Source of the DNA: Lactarius indigo
Taxonomy: Eukaryota; Basidiomycota; Agaricomycetes; Russulales; Russulaceae
Direction of reading: 5' to 3'
Length of the DNA stretch: 64,000 bases
Assembly (NCBI GenBank): GCA_025766275.1
Contig: JAFKAC010000027.1
Span: 62,001-126,000 of the forward strand
Positions 31,926 to 52,092 of this stretch are shown here, in pieces (position 1 is the stretch's first letter; every line of letters starts with the position of its first letter). The position numbers and the translations under genes are program-made. Under the pieces are notes generated by a model. That model was not told the DNA's origin, searched no databases, and saw nothing but the letters and a program-made list of their open reading frames with translations.

Positions 31926-34270
31926 ATGGCTTCAACAAATGATCCGCCCATGTCCTCCTCCCCAAGGTCGATCCACAGCGGCCATGACAGCTCCCCAACA
32001 CGATATCGCAGTTCATCTCGGGACAGTGACGCCGAAGTCACAGCTCGAAGGTCCCCAACCTATTTCCCGTCCATTCAACCCAATGGACCCCGACGCTCGT
32101 GAACGTCAGCGTACCCTCGACGTAGACATGGCCTTGCATCTATCGCGTGCCCGTCAGGGATCCGTCTCCGTCTCCCCTGTTGCCTCCCCACTCGCGATCC
32201 GGGAACACAATGAGCCCGAGCCTGACACGCATCGACACCACGAGGAAAGCACATTCCCGACGCTGTTCCCGCAAGAGGAACGGGAATTAGAGATCGCACG
32301 TGGGGGCACTCCTCGCCAGGCGCGCAACGACGGCCCCTTCAGGCGAGCGCTTACCCCGGAGGACCTACGACTAGGGCTTAGGACATGGCACACCATTTGG
32401 CCCAAGCCCACGAACCTCACCTTCCTCGGCTCTCTCGGCAGCACCGAACACCATTTCGATGGCGCGTTGCCGCTTTACCAACCTTCCGCTATTCCACGGT
32501 CGGCAGTCGTTCGATTTTGGAACGATGGAAGATTTCGCCAAGGCGGAGAAGAAACGCCTTGGCTTGCTGAACAGCCCATCGGACGAGCGTCCTCAAGTAC
32601 TGCGGACTCGCAAGCCTTCGCAGGCGAGTGCGAGCGGGGAGGTGGGGTCCAGTGGCGGGACAGATTTCCGGCTTCCGGCACCGCGGACTATGCGAGAGCG
32701 CAAATTGAGCCAGAGCAATGCGATGCCACGACGTCATGGAGGCGGGAAGATGGCTCTGTTCGAAGGGTTACCTGGCGCCCCACCTGCGTCATTGTCCGCC
32801 GGAATCGCTCCACCACTCTCCGTCGTACCTTCCTATGCCGACCTCCCTGCCACCATCGTCGAGGCTGTCGGACACGACAGACCGTACAGGTTCTCTTTCT
32901 ATTCCAACGCATTGAGCGCAACCATTCATGCACGGAGCCTGAGCGAACTCCCTGCGGACGGCCAGTCTTTCGAAGACATGTTTTCCGGCATTGGCGGACC
33001 GGCTTCCCCGCAGGAGCGGCGGACGGGTTCAGTGCCGGGGCCCCAATTAACATCGCCCTTCTCCCGTTACAGCCGCGAGGATGCGAAGATACCATCAAGT
33101 CGGAAACGGTAGAGATATACATAAACCCCCACTGTCTACCGACGACGACTTTGAGGGACATACATGGTGGCTCGACATCCTTTCACCTACGGACGAGGAG
33201 ATGAAGATGCTTTCCAAGGTACGTTACTCTTACATTTTAACGGAGGACGTCTTACCAAATGTGGTACTACAGGTGTTTGGAATCCATCCGCTTACCGCAG
33301 AGGATATCCAGATGGAGGAAGCGCGTGAGAAGATCGAGCTCTTCCGAACGTACTATCTCGTCTGTTTCCGGAGCTTCGACCAGGATCCGTACAGCCCAAC
33401 ACATCTCGAGCCACTTGAACATGTACATCATCGTGTTCCGCGAGGGAATACTCTCCGTGAGACTTGCCTTTCCTCTGTTGGCTAGTCCTAAACGTAGCTA
33501 AACGGTACCCTCCTAGTTCCACTTCCGTCCGACGCCCCATCCCCAAAACGTGCGGCGGCGTATCAAGCAACTTGAAAGACTATATCAGCGTCACGTCCGA
33601 CTGGATCTCGTATGCGCTCATCGATGACATCACAGATGCGTTCGGCCCGCTTATCCAGAGCATCGAGTACGAAGTCGACAGCATCGACGAGCTCGTGCTC
33701 ATCCTCAAGGACGCCGAGCAGAGCGACATGCTGCGCCGCATCGGGCGGTGCCGCAAAAAAGTCATGGGCCTGCTCAGGCTGATGGGCAACAAGGCGGACG
33801 TCGTCAAGGGTCTCGCGAAGCGATGCAACGAGAACTGGAAAGTAGCGCCGACGAGCGACATCGTGCGTGCCTATCTATCTATCTCCACACCACACGTTTT
33901 TTTTTTTTCTCACGCATTTGGGGATAGGGACTGTACCTGTCGGACATCCAGGATCACTTGATCACGATGACGCAAAACTTGAACCACTACGAGAAGATCC
34001 TCTCGCGCACGCACTCGAACTACCTCGCGCAGATCAGCATCGAGATGACGGACGCGAACAACCAGATCAACGAGGTGCTCTCCAAGCTCACCGCCCTCGG
34101 TACCATCCTCATCCCCATGAATCTCATCACCGGTCTCTGGGGCATGAACTGTCCATGTGCCCGGACAGAACGTCGAGGATGGCTTTGCCTGGTTCGCTTC
34201 CATCGTCGGCGCGCTCGTCACCATCGGGCTCGTCGGCGGCTACTCCGCCTACAAGCTCATGGTCAGATAA
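31926..34270 (+). CDS. CorA-type Mg2+ transporter (Alr1/Mnr2-like)
   Basis: The proposed exons are 31926-33218, 33273-33456, 33517-33862 and 33928-34270. The long N-terminal cytosolic region is Ser/Arg-rich (SSPRSIHSGHDSSPTRYRSS) and includes HDRPYRFSFYSNALSATIHA. The CorA domain follows: DDDFEGHTWWLDILSPTDEE, VFGIHPLTAEDIQMEEAREK, LIDDITDAFGPLIQSIEYEV, then LTALGTILIPMNLITGLWGM with the GMN signature, and a second membrane helix (WFASIVGALVTIGLVGGYSA) before a short basic end. These proteins form pentameric Mg2+ channels in plasma or vacuolar membranes. The reading frame shifts by single bases near 32084, 32380, 32450-32520, 33112-33135, 33415, 33572 and 34149; most are +1. Because the protein sequence is well conserved on both sides of each, I think they are sequence errors. 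Confidence 0.88.
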
Positions 34271-34770
34271 ACACCCCCGACCGACTGGACGATATTCTGT
34301 AGTTTCGCCTCTGGTATCAGCAGGGTTCTCCCTTTTTTTTCGGTTATCTTTCTTTGCGCTTCGCTTTCAATGATCATTTTTACCTTACTCCTTTCCTACT
34401 TTACTCATAGACAGCATGCCCTCACGCCCCGTTCAATAACGTGCCCGTATCAAGAGCCTCCCACTACGCTACGCTACACAATCTCTCGCCCACACGCATG
34501 ACGTAAATATATCGTCGTTCGAAGAAAAAAGGAACATGTGAAAAATGAAGGAAAATACATGATTCGTTCTGTCTGGTCGGTCATGAAGAGACGATAAATA
34601 CAGAGGGCATACAACCAAGGGGGGAAAATGAAACAAGCGAGTAAGCAAGGGGGGGAATCAGACCAAAAAAAAAAAATAACCACACGAGGACACTGAAAAA
34701 ACAAAAAACAAAAACAAACAACGGGATATGATCGATCACTGTGCAACACTAATAGCATCAATGTGCCGCA
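34271..34770. other. short convergent intergenic region
   Basis: It lies between the transporter stop and the demethylase stop, which face each other. It contains an A-run near 34665-34677 and should hold both 3' ends. No gene is seen. Confidence 0.6.
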
Positions 34771-41165
<6,395 letters not shown>

Positions 41166-42910
41166 GGGTAGCGTCGCAAAATAGGGAAAGAGATGGACGA
41201 CCCAAGAATAAAGTAGGACGAGACCTGCGAGTCGAAAAGGGTCAGTCAATAAACGGTAGCAGGTGTAGTTGGCTACCGCAGAGTCGTGGTAGAAGAGGAA
41301 GCGAAGCCGTCGCCCTGTGTGTGGATTGCACGAGCGGGCCTTGAATTTGGCCACCACCCACGATGGGCACTGCTTCGGCGTGGGAACCACTTCGCAATTT
41401 CCCTCGCCTTCTCCAGCCCTCTTACCCCTTCTCTCCATATCCTCCTCCGGTCACTCAAAAAATTATGCCATAACACTCAGAGACCCCGATTCTCGTGACA
41501 CATCCACCTCGCCGATTTTTTTCGAACGCACCTCTGGAGGAGGGGTCCCCGTGCGTGAGATCTGCCTCCGCAGGCACGGCCCGAAAGGGGTAAGCGCGGG
41601 TGCCGCTGGGACCAACTATTACAGAAGCCCGCGCTTGAGGCTCAGGGCAAACCCAACTCTCAAACCCGAGCTTCTTGGCCCACCGCCGCGTATTCTCAGC
41701 AAGCGCTCATTCTCTCATCCCCCACTCCGCCTCCAAATCACCCCTCCCGTGCATCTTATTGTCACAAAACAATTATTTCCAAGCATCTGGAACCCGTCCC
41801 TATATTTACAAGCGATAGGACTATTTTTTAGACCACGTTTTGGGGACGGCTGATGGGGAAGCGATCGCCGGAGCCAGTTGCCCTTTCCGTCCCGTATTGG
41901 GCAGGCTACCATATATGGGGCACTTGGTGTGATCCAAGTCTGTCAAAGTGGAGCGAGATGGGGACTCCAGTCAACAATGGAACCTAGACCGGCTTTATAT
42001 AGTACAACTAAGTCAGCATCAATTCAACCGAACGACGATAATACGACAACAGATGATTCATGCTGTATTTTCTTGTACTTTACAGCCCGTACTCAATGTG
42101 AGACCGAGCTCCCATTGTCTTTTCCTAGTGTTGGCATATCCCATTATGCTTTCGCGAGAAGCGCCATAACGAGTTCCAGAATAAAACAACAACAGCAGCC
42201 ATGCCTACAGCAGCCCATCAGATATCTTTTTTTTTGATCACTACCGCCGCCGCCGCCGGTGCCTCCACCGTACTCCGCGGCAAAAGGTCCGAGACGTTCT
42301 CCTTCGATGCCGATATACTGTGTAAACCACTGGAACTCTGAGGACCCTAGCATTCATGCGAAATACAATAGAGGACACATCTGGAATCCGAGTCATCCGA
42401 GCGCTAATATGTCCAGACATACGTTGATCACCAAGGCGCTGGCCCCGGAGCCTGTTCACCGCTCACATACACTGTAATAAGACCCCACAAACCGGCGCAA
42501 TCAAAACCCTTTACGCCACCAATGACGCTTGAGTTGGAGCATCCAGCATATGAACTGGGGACCGCTCCCTCCATGGGGTGCCGGACTCAGGTCTACCTCG
42601 AGCATTCATTATAACATGGATTTGGTGGCTCGAAACCGACTGCACGAAACTCACTTCATCTCAAATGCGCGCTCATGAGACAGGAACAAGGTGCCAGGCA
42701 TTCGAAACTTCTCACATACGAGAATAAGTGAATAATCGACAAAAGAGAAGTGGAATTACGGATAACGGAGGTACGTTGGACGGGTACGAGGCGTGATGCG
42801 AGTATGAGGAAAAGGGAGGAGATGCGGACAAAAAGAAAAGCAAGCGTGCTTCACAGCTGGGTTGTCACTACAACTAGGCAAAAGCCATCACTGATAAGCG
42901 CGCCTAACAT
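41166..42910. other. intergenic region between demethylase promoter and 14-3-3 3' end
   Basis: No gene is supported. A minus-strand frame near 42144-42353 has a protein-like start (SSEFQWFTQYIGIEGERLG) followed by a Gly run encoded by a GCC/GCG repeat, but no family or gene structure could be assigned. Confidence 0.4.
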
Positions 42911-43841
<931 letters not shown>

Positions 43842-45654
43842 CTACTCGCGTCAATTAACTACGCAGTCTAGCGGCGCAAGGAGAAGACCTACTATATGCG
43901 GTGCAGTGGACGGGTAAGTGTTCTGGAACGAGGTAGGTAAGATAGTGCTATGGCGGGGAGAAGAGCGGGGGACACGACGTACGGGTGGGTTGAGTTGAGG
44001 TGGTTGATAAAGGAAAAGGGAGATGAAAGTGGTTGGCTGGGAAGGGAAGCGCGGTTCGATTAAAACGGGGCAGCTGGGCACAGGGTTTCTGGGTCCAGGG
44101 TTTTCACCAGGGTCAAGGGTTTGCTCATTTAGGAAGTTCCCACGCCCTTCCTTCCACTGGATTTTATTCCCCGTTATTCTACCCACCATTATGTGGCTGC
44201 CTCACGAACACCCCGACAATGTGCCATGCCCTACTATTGTTTTTGGATCTTTCTCTGCAATAGCTTGTTCTTATATTTGTGCCATAAAACGTGTCGATCC
44301 CCGACTAGTTCGCCGTGGACTGTCGAATTTGAGCTTGGGGGTGGGTGGCCTCTCTGCCGCTTGTAAATCGGGAAACCTAATCTTCCTGTTTCTGTGTCCT
44401 GTGCTCGACTGGCACTTCAATCAAGAATCTGCCACACTATTCCGGTAACATAAATGACACGGACCCCACACCGTTGCCAACAGCTTCTGTCTTAGTTGTA
44501 AATAATGCCTACCATCCCACAGCAACCACTGGGTGAGAATCCCGTAATGTGGGCCATGGACCCCACCTTGTGGCGGTTATGAACCTCGAATCGTGGATTG
44601 TACGTGTGAGTCGGCTACGACCGCGCAGTGTCATGAACCACGCCGTCTTAGTGAGGTAAAATATGCCGTCATACTTGCAAGCGTAACAATGAAGGTGGCA
44701 AGTCCTCAACCCCACGGAAGAGCACCGACTGCCACGGGCCAGCAGAAGCCCGAGCATTTCAAGATTCACCAATGTTGTGTCGACACAGTTGACTTCCTGT
44801 TGTCATAGCGCCGTAGTCTTGCAGCCGCGGGGATTTCCGCGATACCGACGGCCGCATTTACTCGCAGGCACCCTGCCTGTGTGCTACACAAGGGCACGGA
44901 ATAGACGTCGCTATGTCGCCATATCGAGCGAGACTATCAGACGGTTGGCATGTTTGCATATTCGGAAGGGCTGTTCCTATATTCTTTGATGCGAGAACAC
45001 TCGACTCCCATCACACATTATCTCTCTATCCGGTTTCAAAAGCGCATGGTCCGAAATCGCTACCCCCGGGTTCAACCCACATCAGTAACTGGTAGTCGGG
45101 AAACAAGGACTCAATAATTTGATATCTACAGCTTGAAGCTTTTAGAGCGTTATCGATGTCGTCCGCCAATGCGCGCCAATGCCGACGAGAACATTCGAAC
45201 AGCCTCCTCCATTAAGAATTGCGGACGGCGCACCGCTTTACGCCGTGGCTTGGTTTGCCTTGTAAAAATATAGAAAAATGAGGGAGACAAGGGAAGCCAG
45301 TGCTTTCACAGTGTATTGAGGCGATCAAGGGGAATTTTTATTTACCGAGCCTATTGTGTCAAGGCAACAACACCAAGACAGATTGATTTCAGTCGTGGAC
45401 CGCCGATCCCCGCGCCGCTGCGCCATCCGTTCCGGTCGTTACATCACTGCACACTTTTTGCATTGCTGTGCAAGCTGAACCCATCTCGGCGACATCGGGT
45501 TTGGAGACACAACTGCGAAACTGCCTAAGCGCCCTTGCTACTCGAGAATGTTGGAGTGGGAGCGGTGTGTCGCGCTTGAATTCACGCATCAATCCCGCAC
45601 TATCTTTTCGTGATCGCCCGAAACCTACCATCACCGACGACCATTTTTAACCCA
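43842..45654. other. divergent intergenic region between 14-3-3 and DUF6593 genes
   Basis: It lies between two genes that point away from each other and should hold both promoters. No coding frame here is convincing. Confidence 0.5.
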
Positions 45655-45662
45655 TATATAAG
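45655..45662 (+). promoter_or_regulatory. TATA box of the DUF6593 gene
   Basis: CCATATATAAGATC lies about 75 bp upstream of the start codon at 45733, a normal spacing for a TATA element with a short leader. Confidence 0.5.
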
Positions 45663-45732
45663 ATCTTCGACGGAGCCCCCCTTGTGCGTGTCTCTCCCAT
45701 TTACCCTCACCGATCTGATTCCATCCCACATC

Positions 45733-46943
45733 ATGTCAGGATACGAGAAACAGAATTGGCCGTCCCCGTATGCCGCCCCGCAGGGCCAGGGCGAGTACCA
45801 GCAGCGGCCCCCGTATGAACCCCAGCAGGCCTGGAACCAACAGCCCTACGGGCAGCAACAGGGTGTGTATCAGCCACCCCAGGCGTATCCGCCCCAGCAA
45901 CAAGGCGGATACCCGGCCACTTCGGCATACACTACCCCTCAAGGCTTTGGCGCCCCCCCTCCGGGCCCGTACGGCTCTCCCCAGCCTCAACAGAGCTATG
46001 GCGCACCGCCACACCCACAAGGCCAGTACGGATCGCCTCAAGTCCCGCCATACGGCGCGCCCCCTCCCGCTCAAGATCAATACGGCTTGCACCAGCCTCC
46101 GCCCCCGGCTCAGAGCCAGTATGGTGCTCCTCCTCCGCAAGGGCCAGTACAGCACCCCCCCGCCCCACTACGGTGCTCCCCCGCAGCAGCAGCAGTGGGG
46201 CGGTGCACCGCCTCTAGGACCGCCTGGCGGTCCAGGTGGTCCCGAGACGCGACACTCGGTCTCTTTCAAGTTCACTGGAACGAAAAAGACGATTCTGAAC
46301 TCGCAAGTGACGGACCCGTATGGCAAGGTGCCGTTCAGCGTCGTGTCTGACAAGAAACAGACGACTGTGCGCGCGTCGGACGGTACCACGCTCGCGATGG
46401 TGGAATGGAACCACTCGGCCCCGATCATACACTACGGCGGCAAGAAGCTGAAGTGCAAAGAATGGATCGTGTGGAATAACAGCAAAAAGTACGTCCTGCG
46501 CTTAACTCGCAGCGCCTCCTGCCGCTTCACCCACTAACGCATCAATTCCCTTTTTTCTTTTTTCGCTACAATCTGTAGGGTGCGTGTCCTCACCCACGGT
46601 GGCAAGGAGTACCACTGGGTCACACGCAACGAGACGGTCTACGTGCGTATCTCTCATCCATCCTGTGCTCCCTCCCCTCTCTCTCGCATCTGTTGACATG
46701 CGCGCCACGTAGCTCGAGCCTGCAGACCGGCCAGGTTTCACTATTCTTATATGGCGCGACCCAACAGACGTGGTCGAGATCGAGGCCTTCCAGGAATCAC
46801 TTGTCGTCCCTGGCCTGCTCGAGGCGGCCATAATCGCGGTCGTGATCATGCAGAGCGGCCACAAGCTCGGGGATCAAGGTGGAGGCAACCAAATGTTCAT
46901 AAACGCCATCGCGGGCTCGATCGGAGCGAACCTTGCTTTCTGA
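45733..46943 (+). CDS. Pro/Gln/Tyr-rich protein with C-terminal DUF6593-like domain
   Basis: Exons are 45733-46488, 46579-46642 and 46713-46943. The first 150 or so residues are low-complexity with many P-Y-G-x-P-Q-Q units (QQPYGQQQGVYQPPQAYPPQ), probably disordered. The folded part starts at about ETRHSVSFKFTGTKKTILNS and continues EWIVWNNSKK, VLTHGGKEYHWVTRNETVYL, DRPGFTILIWRDPTDVVEIE and LLEAAIIAVVIMQSGHKLG. This pattern, an LURP/Tubby-like beta fold with a closing hydrophobic helix, fits DUF6593, known mainly from basidiomycetes; no function is established that I know of. One extra base near 46138-46143 shifts the frame inside the repeat region. A TATA box precedes it. Confidence 0.75.
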
Positions 46944-48791
46944 TAGTGACGAAAGTGACAAATCCACGGGAGTTAGTGGAGCAGCTCGCCAACAAAAAAA
47001 AAACGGACGACATGAGTCGATTTTGCTGTTTCGCACAACTCCTTTTTTTTTTTTTGTTCCCATTACCGTGCAGCCTCGGGATACAGAACCCTATGTAGCA
47101 CTTTCACCTTGTACAACCCCATGCTTCCTCTGCAATAAACTGTTCTCTTCTCTTCCTAACTATAAGCCACCATTCGAAGCGGCTTGGCGTTTCATCAAGT
47201 GATGAGGGAACTGAGGCGCTATTGCGTGCCAAGGTGCGGGGTGGTGCGAAAAGCCGCAGTACTGAATGCTCTGCGTCTTGAGATGTGGCTCTTCAAAAGT
47301 GCATGGGTACGTAATACGCTTGTTCCACGATCATCGCTACCAGAAGTTGGTTTGCCCAGTCCCTGTTGAGGAGCACTACTCTATGGACCGGTATGCTTCA
47401 GGCGTGTCGTATCTATCTCCTTCGCACAACATCATATCTCTCCACGCTTCTGTCGTATATTTATCTCTCATTCCATCAGAGTTGATCGGACTCAGCCGTA
47501 AATTGCTGGCCATGACGATGAGGTACATGAAAAACAAAATATTGTCATATTGTCACGGATGTAATGACACCAAACATGCACTACGCGCTCCGGTGACAAC
47601 ACGTACCGGATATGTCCTGCTATGGGGAGAGAGAGCCTGATCAAGCCAAGATGGCCCAACTATCATTGTGGCGGCGAAGGCACGATAGTGTCACCAGCTG
47701 TGGAAGCTGACTCGGAGCTTGTGTGAGTACAGAACGGGTTACCTGTGGCCTAAGGACTGTGACTCGGGGACGAGAATGCCACGAAACTGTACAACTGGGT
47801 TGTCTTATTTGGCGCGTGTGGCGGTGTCTGCTAGATAGCTCTTGTCTCGTTTTGGTCGCGAATTGATTGATGGACATTCGAAGTCGAAGGACGTAATCAG
47901 GACTCAAAATAGCTACATCCCCCATCAGAGGTACCCGTCCTCGTGCTGTTCGTGATATTATATGTCGTACAGATGTAAGTACGTGCGTGATCTCGAACTG
48001 CCATGATCATCATTGCATCAAATTTGTATCAAATACAGTACAGTACTGTAATGTTAACCGCGAGAGACTCGACGACCCCAGAATGGACTAGGCTAGGCGC
48101 TAAATTCGAGCCTCCGACGCTTTTGCTTTTTTTTTTTTTCTCGAATCCATTTTTGTGCACCTGAGGGCAGAATACCCTACACTTGTGATAATCTACGCTG
48201 TCCATGGCTCCGACATTTGTTTCTGTCAGCCACGGCCGAGTTGATCGCCAGGATTTCTCGCCGCCCCCTTCGTTCTTCATCACGATTTGTCCGTCTTGAT
48301 GTACACGAAACCAGACCATTTGATCCATAGCGAAGATATGACCAGGTGACCCGGTCAGGTTTCAGCTCCTTTTTGTATTATGGCATATCGTAAGCTTGAA
48401 ATGTCTGTGGCAACAATGGGCTACCTGACCGATTGGGATGGTCCCCGCGAACCCAGCCCCAAGTTAAAAGGAAAGGTCTGGTGATCTGAGTCAGGAACGC
48501 GTCCAAGTAAGTGCGTTTTGTTCCGGTTCTGGTGCCGGTGTCCCTTTCGTCTTCCGGGATGCTACTAGCACATCGTCCACTTAGCGTCCTTAGATCGACA
48601 GGATCAGCAAGAAGTCACGAGGTATGAAACATTCCAAAGGTTGACCTTGGAATACTGTAAGAGTGCCTACAATTATGGTTCTCTTGACGCTAACCTACTG
48701 TAGCCACGTAAATTAATGAACCGAGACGATCTGAGAATTCATAACAAATCAAATATGGGAGAGTGAACCTATGTGATATGAACCTGTAGCA
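46944..48791. other. intergenic region; no supported gene
   Basis: It has several T runs (about 47044-47055 and 48127-48139). A minus-strand frame at 48029-48328 (MDQMVWFRVHQDGQIVMKNE) is the most protein-like stretch, but it is isolated and unrecognised. Confidence 0.4.
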
Positions 48792-50707
48792 TCATATAGA
48801 ACCTGTATCTAGAGCAACGTCGTCCCATTCGAGCATCCGTAGCAACTCCTGCAACACCTCCAAACAGTCTGGCTCGTCACACCCGTGTTCCGGCGCCAGC
48901 TCCGAAACCGACACCTTCCTTGATCTCCAATGCATCAAGAACACCAGGAGGCTCTCCGTTACCTCCAAGAAGTCGCCTTCGCTATTGTCCCGTGGAAAGG
49001 TGGGACTTGAGCACCGCCTCAGTAGGAGGGATTTTACATGCTTCCTGAGCTCCCGATGCTTCATCTTCCTTGGCGGTGCAGTGACGTATTGGATCCACCT
49101 CCACAACGTGCGAACATTCAAGAAGCCGCGCGTAACCTGTACTCTTCGCAGATTGGGGAAATCTTCACGGCCTAGTTGCGTGGGAGATGCGAGGCTGCCG
49201 CAGGAGGCGCTGAGAAGGAGATGCGCCGCTCCATTCCCGAAGCGTAGTGTAGTGACGTTGGGCAGTCCTGACGAACAGGGTCCCCAAACATTGGTGCGGA
49301 ATTTGAACCAGAGAAGAGGTATGGTATTCCGTCCCATACTCCACCGACAACTCCTTCACGGTCTCCCGACCTAAGAAGACACATAGTTCTTGAAGGCGGT
49401 GAAAGCTTGGATCGTGGGAACGGAAGTGAGATGAGTTCCGGGTTTGACAGCCGAAACTGAAATCGGATCTGGGGCCGCGAACTTGTAAGCTAAATAAGTC
49501 GTTCAAGGGCGGCCATGGTGATGGAGAGAGTAGCGACTCTACTGGCATTGTCCACGTGTAGAGATAGGTGGTCCCATGCTGCCACTTAAAGTGAACTCCG
49601 TGTAAGTTTTCAGGGGTAATGGTAAGTATCGCCTTGAGTGAGGAAAGAAAACTGCTCCACAAGCGCCCCTCGATGTTGCTCGAAGTAAGAGTAAGAGTGA
49701 AATGTCTGCGAACGCCAGGGGGTGACAAGAGCCTAGTTGAGATCGCGGTGGATAGGCCCAAAGAACTAGTTTCTAAGAACAGAGATGACAGGCAATTCAG
49801 ATGGACAGGGGTGAGCGCACGGTAGGACGAGTGGAAGTGCGTTGAGGGGGAAGATATTCTCAAAGTTTTGAGTTGAGGCGTCTGCCTGAGTGCAACAAAC
49901 AATCTGTCAAGGGAGAAGTCCATCGACACGGTCAGTTCGGAGATGGACCCTAGGAGCCAAGAGGGGAATGTAAGATGTAGACCAGACCAACAGTGAAGGT
50001 GGTGCAGTTGGGGTGTGTGGCCTCCGAGAAATGCGTGAGGGAGCGTTAGGGAAGTTTCGCTAGGGGAGATATGAAAATAACCATCCCAAATACGAATCAA
50101 CAGCGAGTCGAGGGGAGCTGGTTTGTCGAGCGATTTCAAAACCCGGATCACGTCTTCCCCGTTTCCCGAGACTTGGAGTTCCTGAATACGCGGTGCGTGT
50201 GAAAGGACCTTCTGTATCGTTTGGTCTGGCAAAAATGCCTGCGGGGGAACGAGGGCCGGACTGGACTCGTTTTCGCAAGGGCTTTTTATGAACAGGGCCG
50301 ACATTGAGGCAAACGCGCAGGGGTCTCTGTGAGGACCTCTTCAAGAACTCGAGCACCCATTTTGGCGACAAGTCTGGAGTGACGGCCGACCACAGTCGTT
50401 GGAAACCGAGGGCCACCACCCGCCAGCGCCGACACACGTAGGTGATAGAGATCCATTGAAGGGAATCTTTTTGGTACTTGTAGGAAAGCGGAAGGTCTTC
50501 CACGCAGAGAAGTAGGAAGATATCGCGAAGGAGTTCCGTCGGGAGCTCGACGGCGGGGTTGCCAGTATTCGGATAGGAAACCAGTCTGTCACACTTAGTT
50601 TAGAGGTCTGCATTCCATTGAACTACTCACGAATCACCGAACCAGCAACGATACTTGAGTGCCAGGGTCAGCCACTTCTTCGTCGTATCCAGAGGACGTG
50701 CCAACAT
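48792..50707 (-). CDS. F-box protein
   Basis: Exon 1 is 50707-50631 and exon 2 is 50585-48792, with a 45-nt intron in phase. The F-box is near the N-terminus: VELPTELLRDIFLLLCVEDL, then WISITYVCRRWRVVALGFQR, the usual agaricomycete form. Behind it lies a long leucine-rich region with LRR-like spacing (LHHLHCWSGLHLTFPSWLLG, LKTLRISSPS), fitting a substrate-binding part of an SCF ubiquitin ligase. Two single extra bases shift the frame, near 50290-50300 (after RVCLNVGP) and near 49320-49335 (before LLWFKFRTNV). Without them the product is about 622 residues. The target is unknown; such genes form large variable families in mushrooms. Confidence 0.78.
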
Positions 50708-51035
50708 CGGGAAAAACTCCAACTGTAAATTGTGCTAATTTCGGTCCGTTGAACAGAAAAAACAAATTTGAGCTCATTTTTAAGTATTTGTCGTATCGGT
50801 TATAGTGAATATTTGAATTCGCGTCAACCGTTTGAATTGGTGCACAATTTATGTGACCCAGTGTACGCTTTGGAAGTGAGCCAACGGTACAGTAGCAGTG
50901 TCCACACAGAGAACCAAGCAGAGAATGAAACATAAATTAGGGGAAAGGATTATTAAATATCTCCGGAAAGCCACACATCTTTGTTGCTTTGTTACTGCCG
51001 CCACCTTGCATCATTGCTGTGGTCATTGTGTCTTT

Positions 51036-51306
51036 CAGCCTCCAAGTGCGAGGGGTTCGGTAACAAAGACACATCAATGTCAGAGCCTTTGTACAACAAT
51101 GTCAGTGATGCAGCTGGGGGACTTTCAACATGCGTGGCAGATGGAAGCAGAAGGGCCTCACCTAAGTGACTGACAACATCGCCAGTTGCTCCCAACTCTT
51201 CGGGAATCTTGTAGCCGCCCTTGATTTTGTGGAAGAGAGAAGCCAGCAATAGCTGTAGCAAGCCTGTCAACAGGTTCAGATGGCCTCTGTGGGGCATGGT
51301 GAGACT
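51036..51306 (-). pseudogene. fragment of a 2-oxoadipate/2-oxoglutarate dehydrogenase E1 gene (DHTKD1-like)
   Basis: On the minus strand TMPHRGHLNLLTGLLQ, then SLFHKIKGGYKIPEELGATG and DVVSHL, correspond to the core of thiamine-diphosphate E1 dehydrogenases of the DHTKD1 type. After an in-phase intron (51161 down to 51114, GTGAGG...CCCCAG, 48 nt) it continues AASLTLLYKGSDIDVSLLPN and PSHLEA. Only about 75 of the expected 900 or so residues are present; the sequence leaves the family pattern on both sides. The retained intron shows it arose by genomic DNA duplication, not from an mRNA copy. It cannot be an active enzyme. Assignment rests on remembered family motifs. Confidence 0.7.
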
Positions 51307-52092
51307 GGGGTGATCCAACAAACTCACAGATTGGAATCGGGCTCTTGATCTGGCACATGAATAGGCAAGTATAACAAGAGGGAAACAACATAGGTAGTGC
51401 GTGATTGGGCCCATTTTTCATTTTCATATCGAGCAACGACTGTTGAGTGCAAGGAAATCTTGGCAGAAATTTTGAATGTGCCTGGGGTCTGTCTTTTCCT
51501 CCTGCATGTCATGGAAATTGTGGCACCATGACCATGCACCGTAGTCACAACATGGAACTTGAGACTAACCAGGACTACAAAGAGGTTGGTATTTGTCACT
51601 TGATTGTGAGACTGCGGAGTTTCTGTTTTCATTGAGCACTGAACCAACTTATATGTATCCTTTACTGTAGAACCCACGATTCCCTGACTCCTTAAAACTG
51701 TAGCACTTGGATTCCGCAAGTCGAGCAAGTACAAGACGCAGGCCTGCAAACGGGGAACTGGTGGTATGACTGTCTATGTTGTGTTTAGGACAGAGTGAAG
51801 AACGGGAGCGTGGCGAATCAAATGGTGCTACTCGACAGTACTGTAAGGGGAAGAACCTGTGGCTCCCCATCATGTGGGGTGCTCATACTGTAGGGAATCC
51901 CACCGACTCAGGTACGGACTTGTGTGAGAAGAATATAGTACGGTAATGTCTAAGCCCCATGTCGCATACTTTGCATTGACACCAGACTATATAGGGATTT
52001 CCGTATGATCCGTCTACTACTACCTTATATAATCCTACTCACGCTCGCTCTCCCTAGTCCAGCAATTTCGGCTTAGTAGGGGACACAGTGCT

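Noticed and set aside
41317..41853. A 178-codon plus-strand frame upstream of the demethylase start
   Set aside because: It is opposite the demethylase 5' region, has no recognisable pattern and no introns, and is likely chance.
50992..51414. Reading the whole 140-codon minus-strand frame as one intact small gene
   Set aside because: The middle of the frame is a spliceable intron and both ends leave the dehydrogenase pattern, so it is a gene fragment.
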